Source: Leptolyngbya sp. KIOST-1
Lineage (GTDB): Bacteria; Cyanobacteriota; Cyanobacteriia; Phormidesmidales; Phormidesmidaceae
DNA length: 64,000 bases
Assembly: GCF_000763385.1 (NCBI RefSeq)
Contig: NZ_JQFA01000005.1
Coordinates: 236,082-300,081 of the forward strand
Direction of reading: 5' to 3'
The notes below the pieces were generated by a model. It made no database searches. It was not told the origin of the DNA and worked only from the letters and a program-made list of their open reading frames with translations. Made by a program: the position numbers and the translations under genes. Positions 8,760 to 16,788 of the stretch are shown piece by piece. Position 1 is the first letter of the stretch. Every line of letters starts with the position of its first letter.

Positions 8760-9644
8760 CTAAATTTCGGCGATCGCCCGTTCGACCAGGCGGCGGGCCA
8801 GGGTCTGGGTGCCGGTGTGCTCGTAGTACTTCACCGACATGTCGAGGAATGCGCCCAGGTAGTCGAGCTTGCTCTTGGAGCCCTCAATGAAGCCGCCCAG
8901 GTTGTCGACCAGGCCGCTCTGGGTGATGTTGTGGTCGCGGACAAAGCGATCCATCCAGCCCTTGGTGGACTCAAAGCTCTCGGTCATGAAGGCGAGCTTG
9001 GCCCTGTCGTTGCCGCCGGGAATTTCGTCCTTAACCCCCTTAAAGGTCTGGTTGCCGTCCAGGTCGGCTGGCCCCATGCCCTTGATAGCGTTGAGCGCCT
9101 TGGTGGAAAAGTCGGCCCCCAGGGGAATAATGCCGTCGAAGCTGACCAGGGCCGCCATCCGAATCAGCGACTCGCTGCTGTAGTCACCCAGGGCGGACAG
9201 AAAGTCCCCCAGGCTGTCGCCGGGGATGCCGCTGATTTTGCAGAAGGCGACCACCTCGGCCACCAGCTTCACCACCAGGTCGATGGTCTGCGCTTTTTCG
9301 GGCTTGGGGGAGAGGTTCTTGAGAAAGCCCAAAAAGGTATCCTGGCCGATGCGGTTGGCCAGCGCCGCCGCCCCCAGCAGCCCCGAGGCGGAATCAACGG
9401 TTTCGTAGAGCCAGAGGGCGCTCTGGTAGCCCTGCTTTTTGTCGTTGAACAGGGCGATCGCCCGTTCGCCAATCGCCTGCACCATGGCCTCGTCGGTTTC
9501 GCCGGTCACGGTTTTGATCGTGTTGTCAAAGCCGACCAGGTTGTTCCACTGACCGGGCACAAAGGTGTCGAGGGTTTTCAGTGCCCGCACGGTCAGGCCC
9601 CCAGTGGGGAGCTTGTCCACAATTTCGTAGATTTTTTTGCTCAC
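8760..9644 (-). CDS. Conserved hypothetical soluble protein
   Basis: A 294-residue protein without signal peptide or obvious membrane span. It is predicted to be mostly helical, with a Gly/Ile/Pro-rich middle (about 150-185). No motif was recognised. It is the middle gene of the three-gene operon whose other members are a lipoprotein and an exported helical protein. This protein may be the cytoplasmic or loosely exported partner. The ATG at 9644 follows a purine-rich AAGGAG-like site (about 9651-9656, minus strand). Confidence 0.78.
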   Translation of the reverse strand: MSKKIYEIVDKLPTGGLTVRALKTLDTFVPGQWNNLVGFDNTIKTVTGETDEAMVQAIGERAIALFNDKKQGYQSALWLYETVDSASGLLGAAALANRIGQDTFLGFLKNLSPKPEKAQTIDLVVKLVAEVVAFCKISGIPGDSLGDFLSALGDYSSESLIRMAALVSFDGIIPLGADFSTKALNAIKGMGPADLDGNQTFKGVKDEIPGGNDRAKLAFMTESFESTKGWMDRFVRDHNITQSGLVDNLGGFIEGSKSKLDYLGAFLDMSVKYYEHTGTQTLARRLVERAIAEI

Positions 9645-9706
9645 AACTTACTCCTTAGGTCTGCCCTTATTGTGCTGTGGATGTCATCACTGCCTGGGAC
9701 TGCCGC

Positions 9707-10381
9707 CTAGGAGGCGGGCTGGAGACTGGGCGACAGGCCCGGAAGCTGCACCCTGGGCAGCTTAAAGCCGGGTTGAGCCCCTGCCGGAGCCGGTTCGGGA
9801 GTAACCGGGGGGGCAGCGGCGCTGGGCGTCTTGGGCAGGGTCTTGGTGGGCTTAGTCGCCGGGGTAATCGCTCCCTTGAGCTGGGCCAGCCCCTGAAGAT
9901 CAAACTTTTGCAGCCAGGCCACCCGGTCTGCCTTGGTAAAGGAGGGGTCGCGGGAGAGCACCTTGACCTGGTAGCGACCATTTACCAGGACGCCGGTGGC
10001 GGTGCTGCCCTGATCCACCGCGGGAAACCCATTGACCGATTCCGCAGCGGCGCTGTACTTCTCGGCGGACCCTGGAATGCCGGTGGTGTCGCTAATGGTG
10101 AGCATGGCCAGGGTTTTGCCGCCCTGTTCCAGCTTGTACTCGGCGAACCCCTTCTTCTCCTGGTAGGGAATGACGCTGTAGTTACCCTGATCGCCGGGGA
10201 AAAACTGGTTGAAGGTGCCCCCCTTTTCCGCCTTTTTGTCCACCGCCGCCGGAGCCCTGAAACCCGTGGTGTCTTTTTGCACCTGGTCGTATTTGGACGG
10301 GGCGGATGAACAGGCGGTAACCAGCAGCACCAGGCACACCATCAGGGGGGCCAACCGACGCAACCAGCGGGTAAAACTCAT
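9707..10381 (-). CDS. Lipoprotein of the three-gene operon
   Basis: I place the start at the ATG at 10381, 7 nt after a GGAGGAG ribosome site, rather than at the upstream frame start (10420). This gives 224 residues with a type II signal peptide and lipobox Val-Thr-Ala-Cys (Cys24). The mature part is a compact beta-rich domain (about 30-170), then a Pro/Ala/Thr-rich C-terminal tail. No family recognised. It is first of the operon that ends at the terminator 8058-8082. Confidence 0.82.
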   Translation of the reverse strand: MSFTRWLRRLAPLMVCLVLLVTACSSAPSKYDQVQKDTTGFRAPAAVDKKAEKGGTFNQFFPGDQGNYSVIPYQEKKGFAEYKLEQGGKTLAMLTISDTTGIPGSAEKYSAAAESVNGFPAVDQGSTATGVLVNGRYQVKVLSRDPSFTKADRVAWLQKFDLQGLAQLKGAITPATKPTKTLPKTPSAAAPPVTPEPAPAGAQPGFKLPRVQLPGLSPSLQPAS

Positions 10382-10664
10382 AACACTCTCCTCCAAAGGC
10401 AATGTCGTGGGCGAACTCATCGATAAAATCGGCCACAGGGTGTCCCATGGCCAGCTTCAGGGACTATTCTCGACCGTGGCATAGAAACATAAGGCTTCGG
10501 TAAGCAAAAATTATCTTTGGCAAGAAGGTATTTGGGGGGAAGGGGAAGGGCGGACGGTGCACAGTGCACGGCTTGACCCAGGGGGTGAATTCTGGCTGCT
10601 CGAGGTTTCTGCCTACCTCCCTTGAGGGATGGTAGGCCAGGGCTTTTCCCCAGGGGCAGCAAGC
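10382..10664. other. Intergenic region with small palindrome
   Basis: Carries the promoter of the lipoprotein operon (not resolvable by eye) and the 3' flank of the gene ending at 10665. A short palindrome GTGCAC-A-GTGCAC lies near 10557-10569. No gene seen. Confidence 0.5.
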
Positions 10665-11144
10665 CTAAAGCCCCAAAGCGACTTTGAAACGGGCCAGGGT
10701 AGCGGCTTCGGCGGTGCTGATCTTGCTGCGGCCCAGGCCAAACAGCCCTTCCCCGGCGGCTGCAGCCACGGCCACACCGCAGTCGTAGATGAACTGCTTG
10801 TACTCAGCGATTTCGGCCTCGCTAGCCTTACCTGCCACCGCGGTCAGAGCGGCGGCAATATCGGCGATCGCGTGGTCAACCATGGCCCCCGACTGCACGT
10901 CCTCGGGCTTAATGTCGGGCTTCTCGAGTTTGGCCTCGTCGCGCTTGAGTGCCGCCTCGGAAAAGGCGGCCTGAATAATGGCATTGGCGGGGTATTTTTC
11001 GGCGGCTGCGGCAATTTGCTTCGACATGGCGGCCGCCTCCATCGCCGTAGACACAATACCGATGTCCACGAGGGCCACCGATAGCCCGACCATCATGGGG
11101 GCTTTGACCACGGCCTGAAGCTCGGCGGGAGTGTAGTTGCTCAT
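10665..11144 (-). CDS. Conserved hypothetical, Ala-rich helical protein
   Basis: The likely start is the ATG at 11144 (protein beginning Met-Ser-Asn-Tyr-Thr), giving 159 residues; the frame is open to 11192 but the extra 16 residues look unnatural. The protein is strongly helical and Ala-rich, with Met-Glu-Ala-Ala-Ala-Met and Ala-Val-Ala-Ala-Ala-Ala-Gly-Glu-Gly stretches and no signal peptide. No domain recognised. It may be co-transcribed with the DUF6671 gene upstream (91 nt). Confidence 0.75.
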   Translation of the reverse strand: MSNYTPAELQAVVKAPMMVGLSVALVDIGIVSTAMEAAAMSKQIAAAAEKYPANAIIQAAFSEAALKRDEAKLEKPDIKPEDVQSGAMVDHAIADIAAALTAVAGKASEAEIAEYKQFIYDCGVAVAAAAGEGLFGLGRSKISTAEAATLARFKVALGL

Positions 11145-11234
11145 GGCTGACTCACAAGAGGGCATTGATTGCATGAATAGCGTAAGCAACAACGATAAGA
11201 AACCCCTAAGACGGCGGATTTGCCCAAGGCGACC

Positions 11235-12107
11235 CTAGGGATTGCAGTAGGGGCACTGGCTGGGATCGGCGGTGAGGGGAGCATCGGGGGCGGGGGCGGT
11301 TTGCTGAAGCTGGCAGTGCTGGCACTGGTACAGCACCGAAAGGGTGAGCAGGGTGGGGGTGCCGCACAGGCCGCAGGGTCGTCCGGGAAACCGTTTGACC
11401 ACGGCAAAGCCGGGGTAGTGACAGGTGGGGCAGGTCTGGGCGATCGCGCGCAGCAGATCGTCGGTCGCCTGGGCGATCGCCTGCATGCGGGTGGGGTTGT
11501 AGAGGGCGCGCATGTCGGTTTCGAGGTGGGCGGTGGGCGACTGGTCCAGGGCCTGCTCGACGGCGGCCACCAGCTCGGCAACACTGGTAATCCCCTTGGC
11601 CACAATGATGCCGGCCGGCTCGGTTTTGACCACCAGGCCGTGGCTGGGAAAGCTGACCGCCTCGGCAAAGGTGAGGGCTTCGGCGGGGCTGCGGACGGTC
11701 TGGTGGCGGTAGTTGGTGGTAGTGGTCAGCGCTTCGCCGACAATTTCCAGCTGGTGCTCGCGATCGCACAGCAGCACCAGCTCGCGATCGCAGGGCACAA
11801 AGGGAATTTGCGGGTGCGGCCCAAAGCTGCCCTCACTGGCGATGGCGAGGGTCTCGCCCGTGTGTCGCAGGGCGGCCTCGGCCTTGAGCCGGGCGGTGTT
11901 GAGCTGATCGGCAGGGCGCTGAATGTCGTTGGTAAAGGTGCCAAAGGCGTCGGTGTTAAACCCAGAGGGTACGCTGACCCTGACCCCCAGGTGGGTTTCG
12001 AGCCGGGGCGCGATCGCCTGCTCCTTGCGGTGCATGGTGGCCAACACCGCCACCCGTCCAGCAAATAGGTCCAGCTCAGCCACGGCTATTGCCCTCCTCC
12101 TCAGCAC
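11235..12107 (-). CDS. DUF6671 family protein with C-terminal zinc-ribbon cysteines
   Basis: A 290-residue protein. The first about 230 residues match the DUF6671 pattern (Ala-Thr-Met-His-Arg-Lys-Glu, Gly-Phe-Asn-Thr-Asp, then Ala-Ser-Glu-Gly-Ser-Phe-Gly-Pro-His). The C-terminal about 60 residues hold four Cys-x2-Cys pairs (Cys-Pro-Thr-Cys, Cys-Gly-Leu-Cys, Cys-Gln-His-Cys, Cys-Pro-Tyr-Cys), so zinc binding is likely. The function of the family is unknown to me. The start is GTG at 12107, or GTG at 12083 giving a more natural N-terminus. Confidence 0.85.
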   Translation of the reverse strand: MLRRRAIAVAELDLFAGRVAVLATMHRKEQAIAPRLETHLGVRVSVPSGFNTDAFGTFTNDIQRPADQLNTARLKAEAALRHTGETLAIASEGSFGPHPQIPFVPCDRELVLLCDREHQLEIVGEALTTTTNYRHQTVRSPAEALTFAEAVSFPSHGLVVKTEPAGIIVAKGITSVAELVAAVEQALDQSPTAHLETDMRALYNPTRMQAIAQATDDLLRAIAQTCPTCHYPGFAVVKRFPGRPCGLCGTPTLLTLSVLYQCQHCQLQQTAPAPDAPLTADPSQCPYCNP

Positions 12108-12276
12108 AATTTAAGTCTCGAACCGCGTTAGCCGCCACCCAACAACGCCACCCAGCGCCGGGTTCACCAGCCCTGGCCCTGGAGATTCAGGCCTCCCCTG
12201 AGCGAATCAATCCCTGTTCCCCGCTTAACCGAGATAATAGGGGAAGCCCCCTGTCCGCAATCCTGGTATCGGCATT

Positions 12277-13020
12277 ATGTATCAAACCGACCCGCCGCAG
12301 CCGGCCAAAGCCACCCTGCCCACCATGTACGACCTCCCCAGCGAGCACCCGGAGGACCCTGGTTTGCCCGATGAGTTTCACCTGCTCCAGCCGGAGCTAT
12401 TGCGGTTGACCTTCCGTCCCCCGACCTACGCCGCCGACCACGTCTTTTCGGCCAGCGACCTCAACCTCTATTACGACGCCAGCCACGTGCAGTGGTACAA
12501 GCGCCCTGACTGGTTTGGCGTGCTGGGGGTGCCTCGCCTCTACGAAGAACGGGACCTGCGCCTGAGCTACGTCACCTGGCAGGAAGGGGTGACCCCGTTT
12601 GTGGTCGTCGAGCTGATCTCACCCGGCACCGAAGCCGAAGACCTGGGCCGCACCCTGCGCGACGCCAGCAAACCACCCAACAAGTGGACCGTCTATGAGC
12701 AAATTTTGAGAATTCCCTACTACATCGTCTTTAACCGCTACACTGACGAGCTACAGGCCTTCGGGTTGATGATGACCCGCTACCAGCCGATTCCCCTGGA
12801 GGGGCTGGGGGTATGGTTTGAGGACGCTGAGCTGGGCCTGGGCCTCTGGGAAGGAACCTACCAGGGCATCCACCGTCTCTGGTTGCGCTGGTATAATCGC
12901 GACCAGCAGTGGGTTCTCACTCCCGCCGAGCAGGAAGCCCAGCGGGCGGAGCAGGAAGCCCAGCGGGCCGAGCGTCTAGCGGCGCAGCTGAGGGCCCTGG
13001 GGGTGGAGCCAGACGCCTAG
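12277..13020 (+). CDS. Uma2/DUF820-family putative restriction-like endonuclease
   Basis: A 247-residue member of the Uma2 group, very abundant in cyanobacteria. It shows the Pro-Asp (residues about 84-85), Phe-Val-Val-Val-Glu-Leu-Ile-Ser-Pro (about 107-115) and Glu-Asp-Leu-Gly-Arg-Thr segments that form the PD-(D/E)XK-like core. The C-terminus (about 220-245) is a repeated Ala-Glu-Gln-Glu-Ala-Gln-Arg coiled coil, as usual in this family. The biological substrate is unestablished. An alternative start is Met17 at 12325. It precedes dnaE-C by 43 nt. Confidence 0.85.
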   Translation: MYQTDPPQPAKATLPTMYDLPSEHPEDPGLPDEFHLLQPELLRLTFRPPTYAADHVFSASDLNLYYDASHVQWYKRPDWFGVLGVPRLYEERDLRLSYVTWQEGVTPFVVVELISPGTEAEDLGRTLRDASKPPNKWTVYEQILRIPYYIVFNRYTDELQAFGLMMTRYQPIPLEGLGVWFEDAELGLGLWEGTYQGIHRLWLRWYNRDQQWVLTPAEQEAQRAEQEAQRAERLAAQLRALGVEPDA

Positions 13021-13063
13021 TTCCCCAGGGGGCGGAGCGCAGTTGTTATCTAAGGGATAAGCC

Positions 13064-14416
13064 GTGGTCAAAATCGTCAGTCGTCAATCGCTGGGTGTGC
13101 AGCCCGTCTACGACATTGGGGTGGCCCGCGACCACAACTTTTTGCTGGCCGACGGTCCGGTGGCCGCCAACTGCTTTAACAAGTCCCACTCCACCGCCTA
13201 CGGGTTTGTCACCTTTCAGACCGCCTACCTGAAGGCCAACTACCCCGTGGAGTACATGGCGGCGCTGCTGACCTCCAACAGCGGCGACCAGGACAAGGTG
13301 CAGATGCACATCGCCAACTGCATCGCCATGGGCATTGAGGTGCTGCCCCCCGATATCAACCGATCGCTGGTCGATTTCACCCCCGAGGGCAAGAGCATTT
13401 TGTTTGGCCTCTCGGCGGTTCGCAACGTGGGTCTGGGGGCGATCGAGTGCATTCTCAGGCACCGCGAAGAGGAGGGGCCGTTTAAGTCGCTGGCGGAGCT
13501 TTGCGATCGCGTCGATCTGCACGCCGTCAACCGCCGCGCCCTGGAATCGCTGATTCTCAGTGGAGCCCTCGACCCCATCGACCCCAACCGCAACCAGCTG
13601 ATGCAGGATCTGCCCCTGGTGATCGAGTGGGCCCAGGGGCGGGCCAAGGATCGCGAGATTGGCCAGGGCAACCTGTTCGACATGATGCTGGGCGGTGGCG
13701 ACAGTCAGGCCGCATCCCCCACAGCGGGTTACGAAACCGCGCCCAAAGCGCCTCCGGTGGCCGATTTTGAGGCCCAGGAAAAGCTGCGCCAGGAAAAAGA
13801 ACTGCTGGGCTTCTACATCTCTGACCACCCGCTCAAGTCGGTACAGCGACAGGCGCGGGTGCTGGCCCCCATCAACCTGGCGGAGCTGCACGAGCAGCCC
13901 GACAACGTCACCCTGAGCGCGATCGTGATTCTGGCCAGCGTCAAGCCGGTGGTGACCAAGAAGGGCGACCGAATGGCGATCGTGCAGCTCGAAGATTTGA
14001 CGGGGCAGTCCGAGGCGGTGGTCTTCCCCAAATCCTTTGAGCGCATCGGTCAGCACATTGCCGCCGACCGGCGGCTGATGATCTGGGGCAAGGTCGATCG
14101 CCGCGACGATCGCGTCCAGTTCATCATCGACGACGCCGAACCCGTCGAAGACGTGCGGATGGTGATGGTGGAGCTAGACCCGCGCCTGGCGGGCGACATC
14201 GAGCAGCAGCACCGCCTTCGCAACGTGATTCGCAACAACCAGGGCGACGACCCCAAGTACGCGCGGGTGCCGGTGATTGCGGTAATTGGGGCCAACCAGC
14301 AGCGCCAGTTTGTGCGGCTGGGGGCGCAGTTTCGGGTCAAAGACCCCGAGGCAGCCGTAGCGGCCCTGATGAGCGCCAACTTTCAGGCCCGGGCCACGCC
14401 CTTAATCAGCGCCTGA
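13064..14416 (+). CDS. dnaE: DNA polymerase III alpha subunit, C-terminal part with split-intein C fragment
   Basis: Residues 1-36 are the C-terminal fragment of the cyanobacterial DnaE split intein: Val-Tyr-Asp-Ile-Gly-Val, the block Asp-His-Asn-Phe-Leu-Leu, and the terminal Ala-Ala-Asn36. The +1 nucleophile is Cys37, in the extein start Cys-Phe-Asn-Lys-Ser-His. The following 414 residues are the C-terminal DnaE extein, with an OB-fold near 285-370. The protein is joined in trans to DnaE-N from another locus to give the replicative polymerase. The start is GTG at 13064 with AAGGG just upstream. The first domain is essential, so no upstream start is needed. Confidence 0.97.
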   Translation: MVKIVSRQSLGVQPVYDIGVARDHNFLLADGPVAANCFNKSHSTAYGFVTFQTAYLKANYPVEYMAALLTSNSGDQDKVQMHIANCIAMGIEVLPPDINRSLVDFTPEGKSILFGLSAVRNVGLGAIECILRHREEEGPFKSLAELCDRVDLHAVNRRALESLILSGALDPIDPNRNQLMQDLPLVIEWAQGRAKDREIGQGNLFDMMLGGGDSQAASPTAGYETAPKAPPVADFEAQEKLRQEKELLGFYISDHPLKSVQRQARVLAPINLAELHEQPDNVTLSAIVILASVKPVVTKKGDRMAIVQLEDLTGQSEAVVFPKSFERIGQHIAADRRLMIWGKVDRRDDRVQFIIDDAEPVEDVRMVMVELDPRLAGDIEQQHRLRNVIRNNQGDDPKYARVPVIAVIGANQQRQFVRLGAQFRVKDPEAAVAALMSANFQARATPLISA

Positions 14417-14488
14417 GGTAAGTGGGTAGTGACTAAACCTGGGACGGGCAAAGGGCGAAGCCCGTACCCATCAACCTGATCACAGGCG

Positions 14489-15598
14489 CTAGGCGCTGGT
14501 CAGCTCCGTCCAGTAGCGATCGAACAGCTCAGCCGTGGCGGCATCCAGGGGGGCAATGCCCTCGCAGTTCGCCAGCACCGACTCGGGCGGGAACAGGGTT
14601 TCGCTCTCTTGCAGTTCGGGGGGCAGCAGGGCAAAAGCCGTTTGGCTGGGGGTGGCAAAGCGCAGTCGTTCCACCGCGTGGGCCGCATTTTCGGGCTCCA
14701 GCATGAAGTTGAGCCAGGCGTAGGCCGCCTCTGGGTGGGGCGCATCCCTGGGAATCACCATCGTATCGGTCCACAGGGAGCTGCCCGAGGCGGGGATGAC
14801 GTAGCGCAGGTTGGGGTGCTCGGCGGGCAGAACATTGCCCAGGTGCGAGTAGGTCATGCAGAGGCTCAGATCCCCCGTGACCAGCTGGTCTTCCCAGCCA
14901 AAGCTAAGAAACTGCGCGATCGCAGGCTTCAGCGCCCGCAGCCGCTCAAAGGCCGCCCCGATCTGCTGGGGCTCGGTGGCGTTGTAGGAATAGCCCAGGG
15001 AGGCCAGGCTGGCCCCCAGAGTCTCCCGCAGGTCGTCGAGCAGGGTAAGTCTGCCCGCCAGCATCGCCTGCTGCTCCCACAGGTAGTCCCAGTCGGTGGG
15101 GGGCGTGGCCAGCTGGGTGGTGTCGTAGATCAGGCCGGTGGTGCCCCAGCTCAGCGGCACGCTGTGGGCGTTGTTGGGGTCGTAGGCCGGGTTTTGCCAG
15201 GGGCCGCGCAGGTCCTCCAGCCCCCTGAGCCGACTGTGGTCCAGCTCGGCCAAAAGCCCCAGCTCAACCATCTGCTGCACCATGTAGTCGGAGGGGTACA
15301 GAATGCTGAACTGCTGCCCACCGCCGGCCTGCATTTTGGTCAGCATCAGCTCGTTGGAGTCGTAGGTTTGCACCACGATGGGGATGCCCGTGGCCTGGGT
15401 AAAGCGATCGAACACCTCGCTGTCGGCGTAGTCGGCCCAGGTGTAAATGTGCAGTGGCCCCGTTGACCCAGGGCTGGACTGGGTTGAGTTGGGCCGCGAT
15501 CGCTGGCAGTTGGCCAGGGTTACCGCCGCGGCTGCCGCCGTCGACCCCTGCAAAAATCGCCGCCGGGACAGGGAATGTGGACGCAAATGTGGAGGCAT
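14489..15598 (-). CDS. Extracellular solute-binding protein, spermidine/putrescine (PotD) type, Tat lipoprotein
   Basis: A 369-residue protein with a twin-arginine signal (Ser-Arg-Arg-Arg-Phe-Leu-Gln, residues 11-17) and a lipobox-like Leu-Ala-Asn-Cys (Cys31). Mature segments such as Tyr-Thr-Trp-Ala-Asp-Tyr, Tyr-Pro-Ser-Asp-Tyr-Met and Trp-Gly-Thr-Thr-Gly-Leu-Ile-Tyr are typical of polyamine-type binding proteins of ABC importers. No permease or ATPase gene lies beside it, so it is an orphan here. The exact ligand is unproven. Confidence 0.9.
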   Translation of the reverse strand: MPPHLRPHSLSRRRFLQGSTAAAAAVTLANCQRSRPNSTQSSPGSTGPLHIYTWADYADSEVFDRFTQATGIPIVVQTYDSNELMLTKMQAGGGQQFSILYPSDYMVQQMVELGLLAELDHSRLRGLEDLRGPWQNPAYDPNNAHSVPLSWGTTGLIYDTTQLATPPTDWDYLWEQQAMLAGRLTLLDDLRETLGASLASLGYSYNATEPQQIGAAFERLRALKPAIAQFLSFGWEDQLVTGDLSLCMTYSHLGNVLPAEHPNLRYVIPASGSSLWTDTMVIPRDAPHPEAAYAWLNFMLEPENAAHAVERLRFATPSQTAFALLPPELQESETLFPPESVLANCEGIAPLDAATAELFDRYWTELTSA

Positions 15599-15761
15599 GC
15601 TTCCCTCAAGGACCGCTAGTTACTGGGATAAAGTCTAATCCCAACGGCTCAGGTCACCGCATTAGATCCCTCCGCAAACGTCCTGTAATGTTGACCTGTG
15701 ACCTTGGCACCCTCATCTGCGGGTCAAGGCAAGGGCAACTTCCAGCAAACGTTTCCCTTGC

Positions 15762-15778
15762 GGTGGGCAGTGCCCACC
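15762..15778. repeat. Short palindrome GGTGGGCA-G-TGCCCACC
   Basis: A perfect 8-bp inverted repeat around one base, in the gap between the solute-binding and pentapeptide genes. It resembles short dispersed palindromes common between cyanobacterial genes. I see no T tract, so it is not a clear terminator. Confidence 0.5.
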
Positions 15779-15816
15779 CTACAGTGGCTACGGTGGCGAC
15801 TAATTGATGACAGCTC

Positions 15817-16635
15817 CTAGGGGCTGGGTGTCGGGCAGTCCCGGTTGTCGATCTCGCCGTTGGCCATGCGGGTGTTGCAGAACCGGGCGGTGCTGAAGTC
15901 GGTGCGAGCGACATTGGCCCCCAGCAGATCGGCGTCGGTGAAGTTGGCACCGGTGACCAGGGCATCTCGAATCAGCACCTGCCGCAGGTCGGCCCCGGTA
16001 AAGTCGGCCTCCTCCAGCCGGGCTCCGATCAAATTGGCGCGGTAAAGGCGACCCTCGGTCAGGGTAACGCGGCTCAGATTGGCCTGGGCCAAGCCCGCCT
16101 GGGCCAGGGAGGCGCCATCCATGCGGCTGTCGCTGAGGTCGCTGCCGGACCAGTTGCTGTTGCGGGCTTCAGCATTCGCCAGGTTGACCCCGGGCGCGTG
16201 GACATTGACCAAACGGCTACCGGTGAGGGTCGCTCGGTCCAGGTTAGCCCCGGCCAGATCAGCCTCCGACAGGTTGGCCTGGCTGATTACGGCCTGGCTG
16301 AGATTGGCCTGGCGCAGGTCGGCCTGGGGCAACTGAGCGCGGGGTAGGCGGGCCTGGCTGAGGTTGGCCCCGGCCAGGTTGGCCCCGGTCAAGTCAGCGT
16401 CTTCTAGATTGGCCCCGGCCAGCACCATACCACTGAGGTTACAGCCCACACAGCGACGACTGATTAAAACCTGCCGCAGCTGATCGCTGGCGACCACTGG
16501 CGTAACCGCCAGCCCCAGCAGGGCCGTCAGGGCGATCGCCCGCCAGGGCCAATGTTTCACTGGCATAGCCCTGGGGGGCCAACTGCTCAAGGGGTTGTTG
16601 CTGCCGTCCGCCATACCGGTGCTATTCCTCCTCAA
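15817..16635 (-). CDS. Exported pentapeptide-repeat protein
   Basis: A 272-residue protein with an N-terminal hydrophobic segment (about 30-50, ending Val-Val-Ala-Ser) that looks like a signal peptide or anchor. Then come roughly 35 tandem pentapeptide units of the Ala-(Asn/Asp)-Leu-x-x type (about 62-260), forming a right-handed quadrilateral beta helix. Two cysteines (Arg-Cys-Val-Gly-Cys) precede the repeats and two more lie at the C-terminus. Function unknown; such proteins are common in the cyanobacterial lumen or periplasm. Confidence 0.88.
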   Translation of the reverse strand: MRRNSTGMADGSNNPLSSWPPRAMPVKHWPWRAIALTALLGLAVTPVVASDQLRQVLISRRCVGCNLSGMVLAGANLEDADLTGANLAGANLSQARLPRAQLPQADLRQANLSQAVISQANLSEADLAGANLDRATLTGSRLVNVHAPGVNLANAEARNSNWSGSDLSDSRMDGASLAQAGLAQANLSRVTLTEGRLYRANLIGARLEEADFTGADLRQVLIRDALVTGANFTDADLLGANVARTDFSTARFCNTRMANGEIDNRDCPTPSP

Positions 16636-16788
16636 AAAAATAGGCCTAAAATCTAGGGTTCAAGTCTATCGATTGCTTCTACAATGTGTCAGCATCTCTG
16701 CTTTCAGCGGCGGTTTGAGCCGATGCAGGCCAACCCATGTCGTCCTGACAGTCTAGATTCTACAGCTCGCTCTCGGTAGTTCGACGTC

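Noticed and set aside
14368..14400. CTGATGA in the dnaE-C gene as a second hammerhead core.
   Set aside because: No GAAA after a stem II hairpin and no stems I or III; simple coding sequence. The same holds for CTGATGA near 40799 and its complement near 49364.
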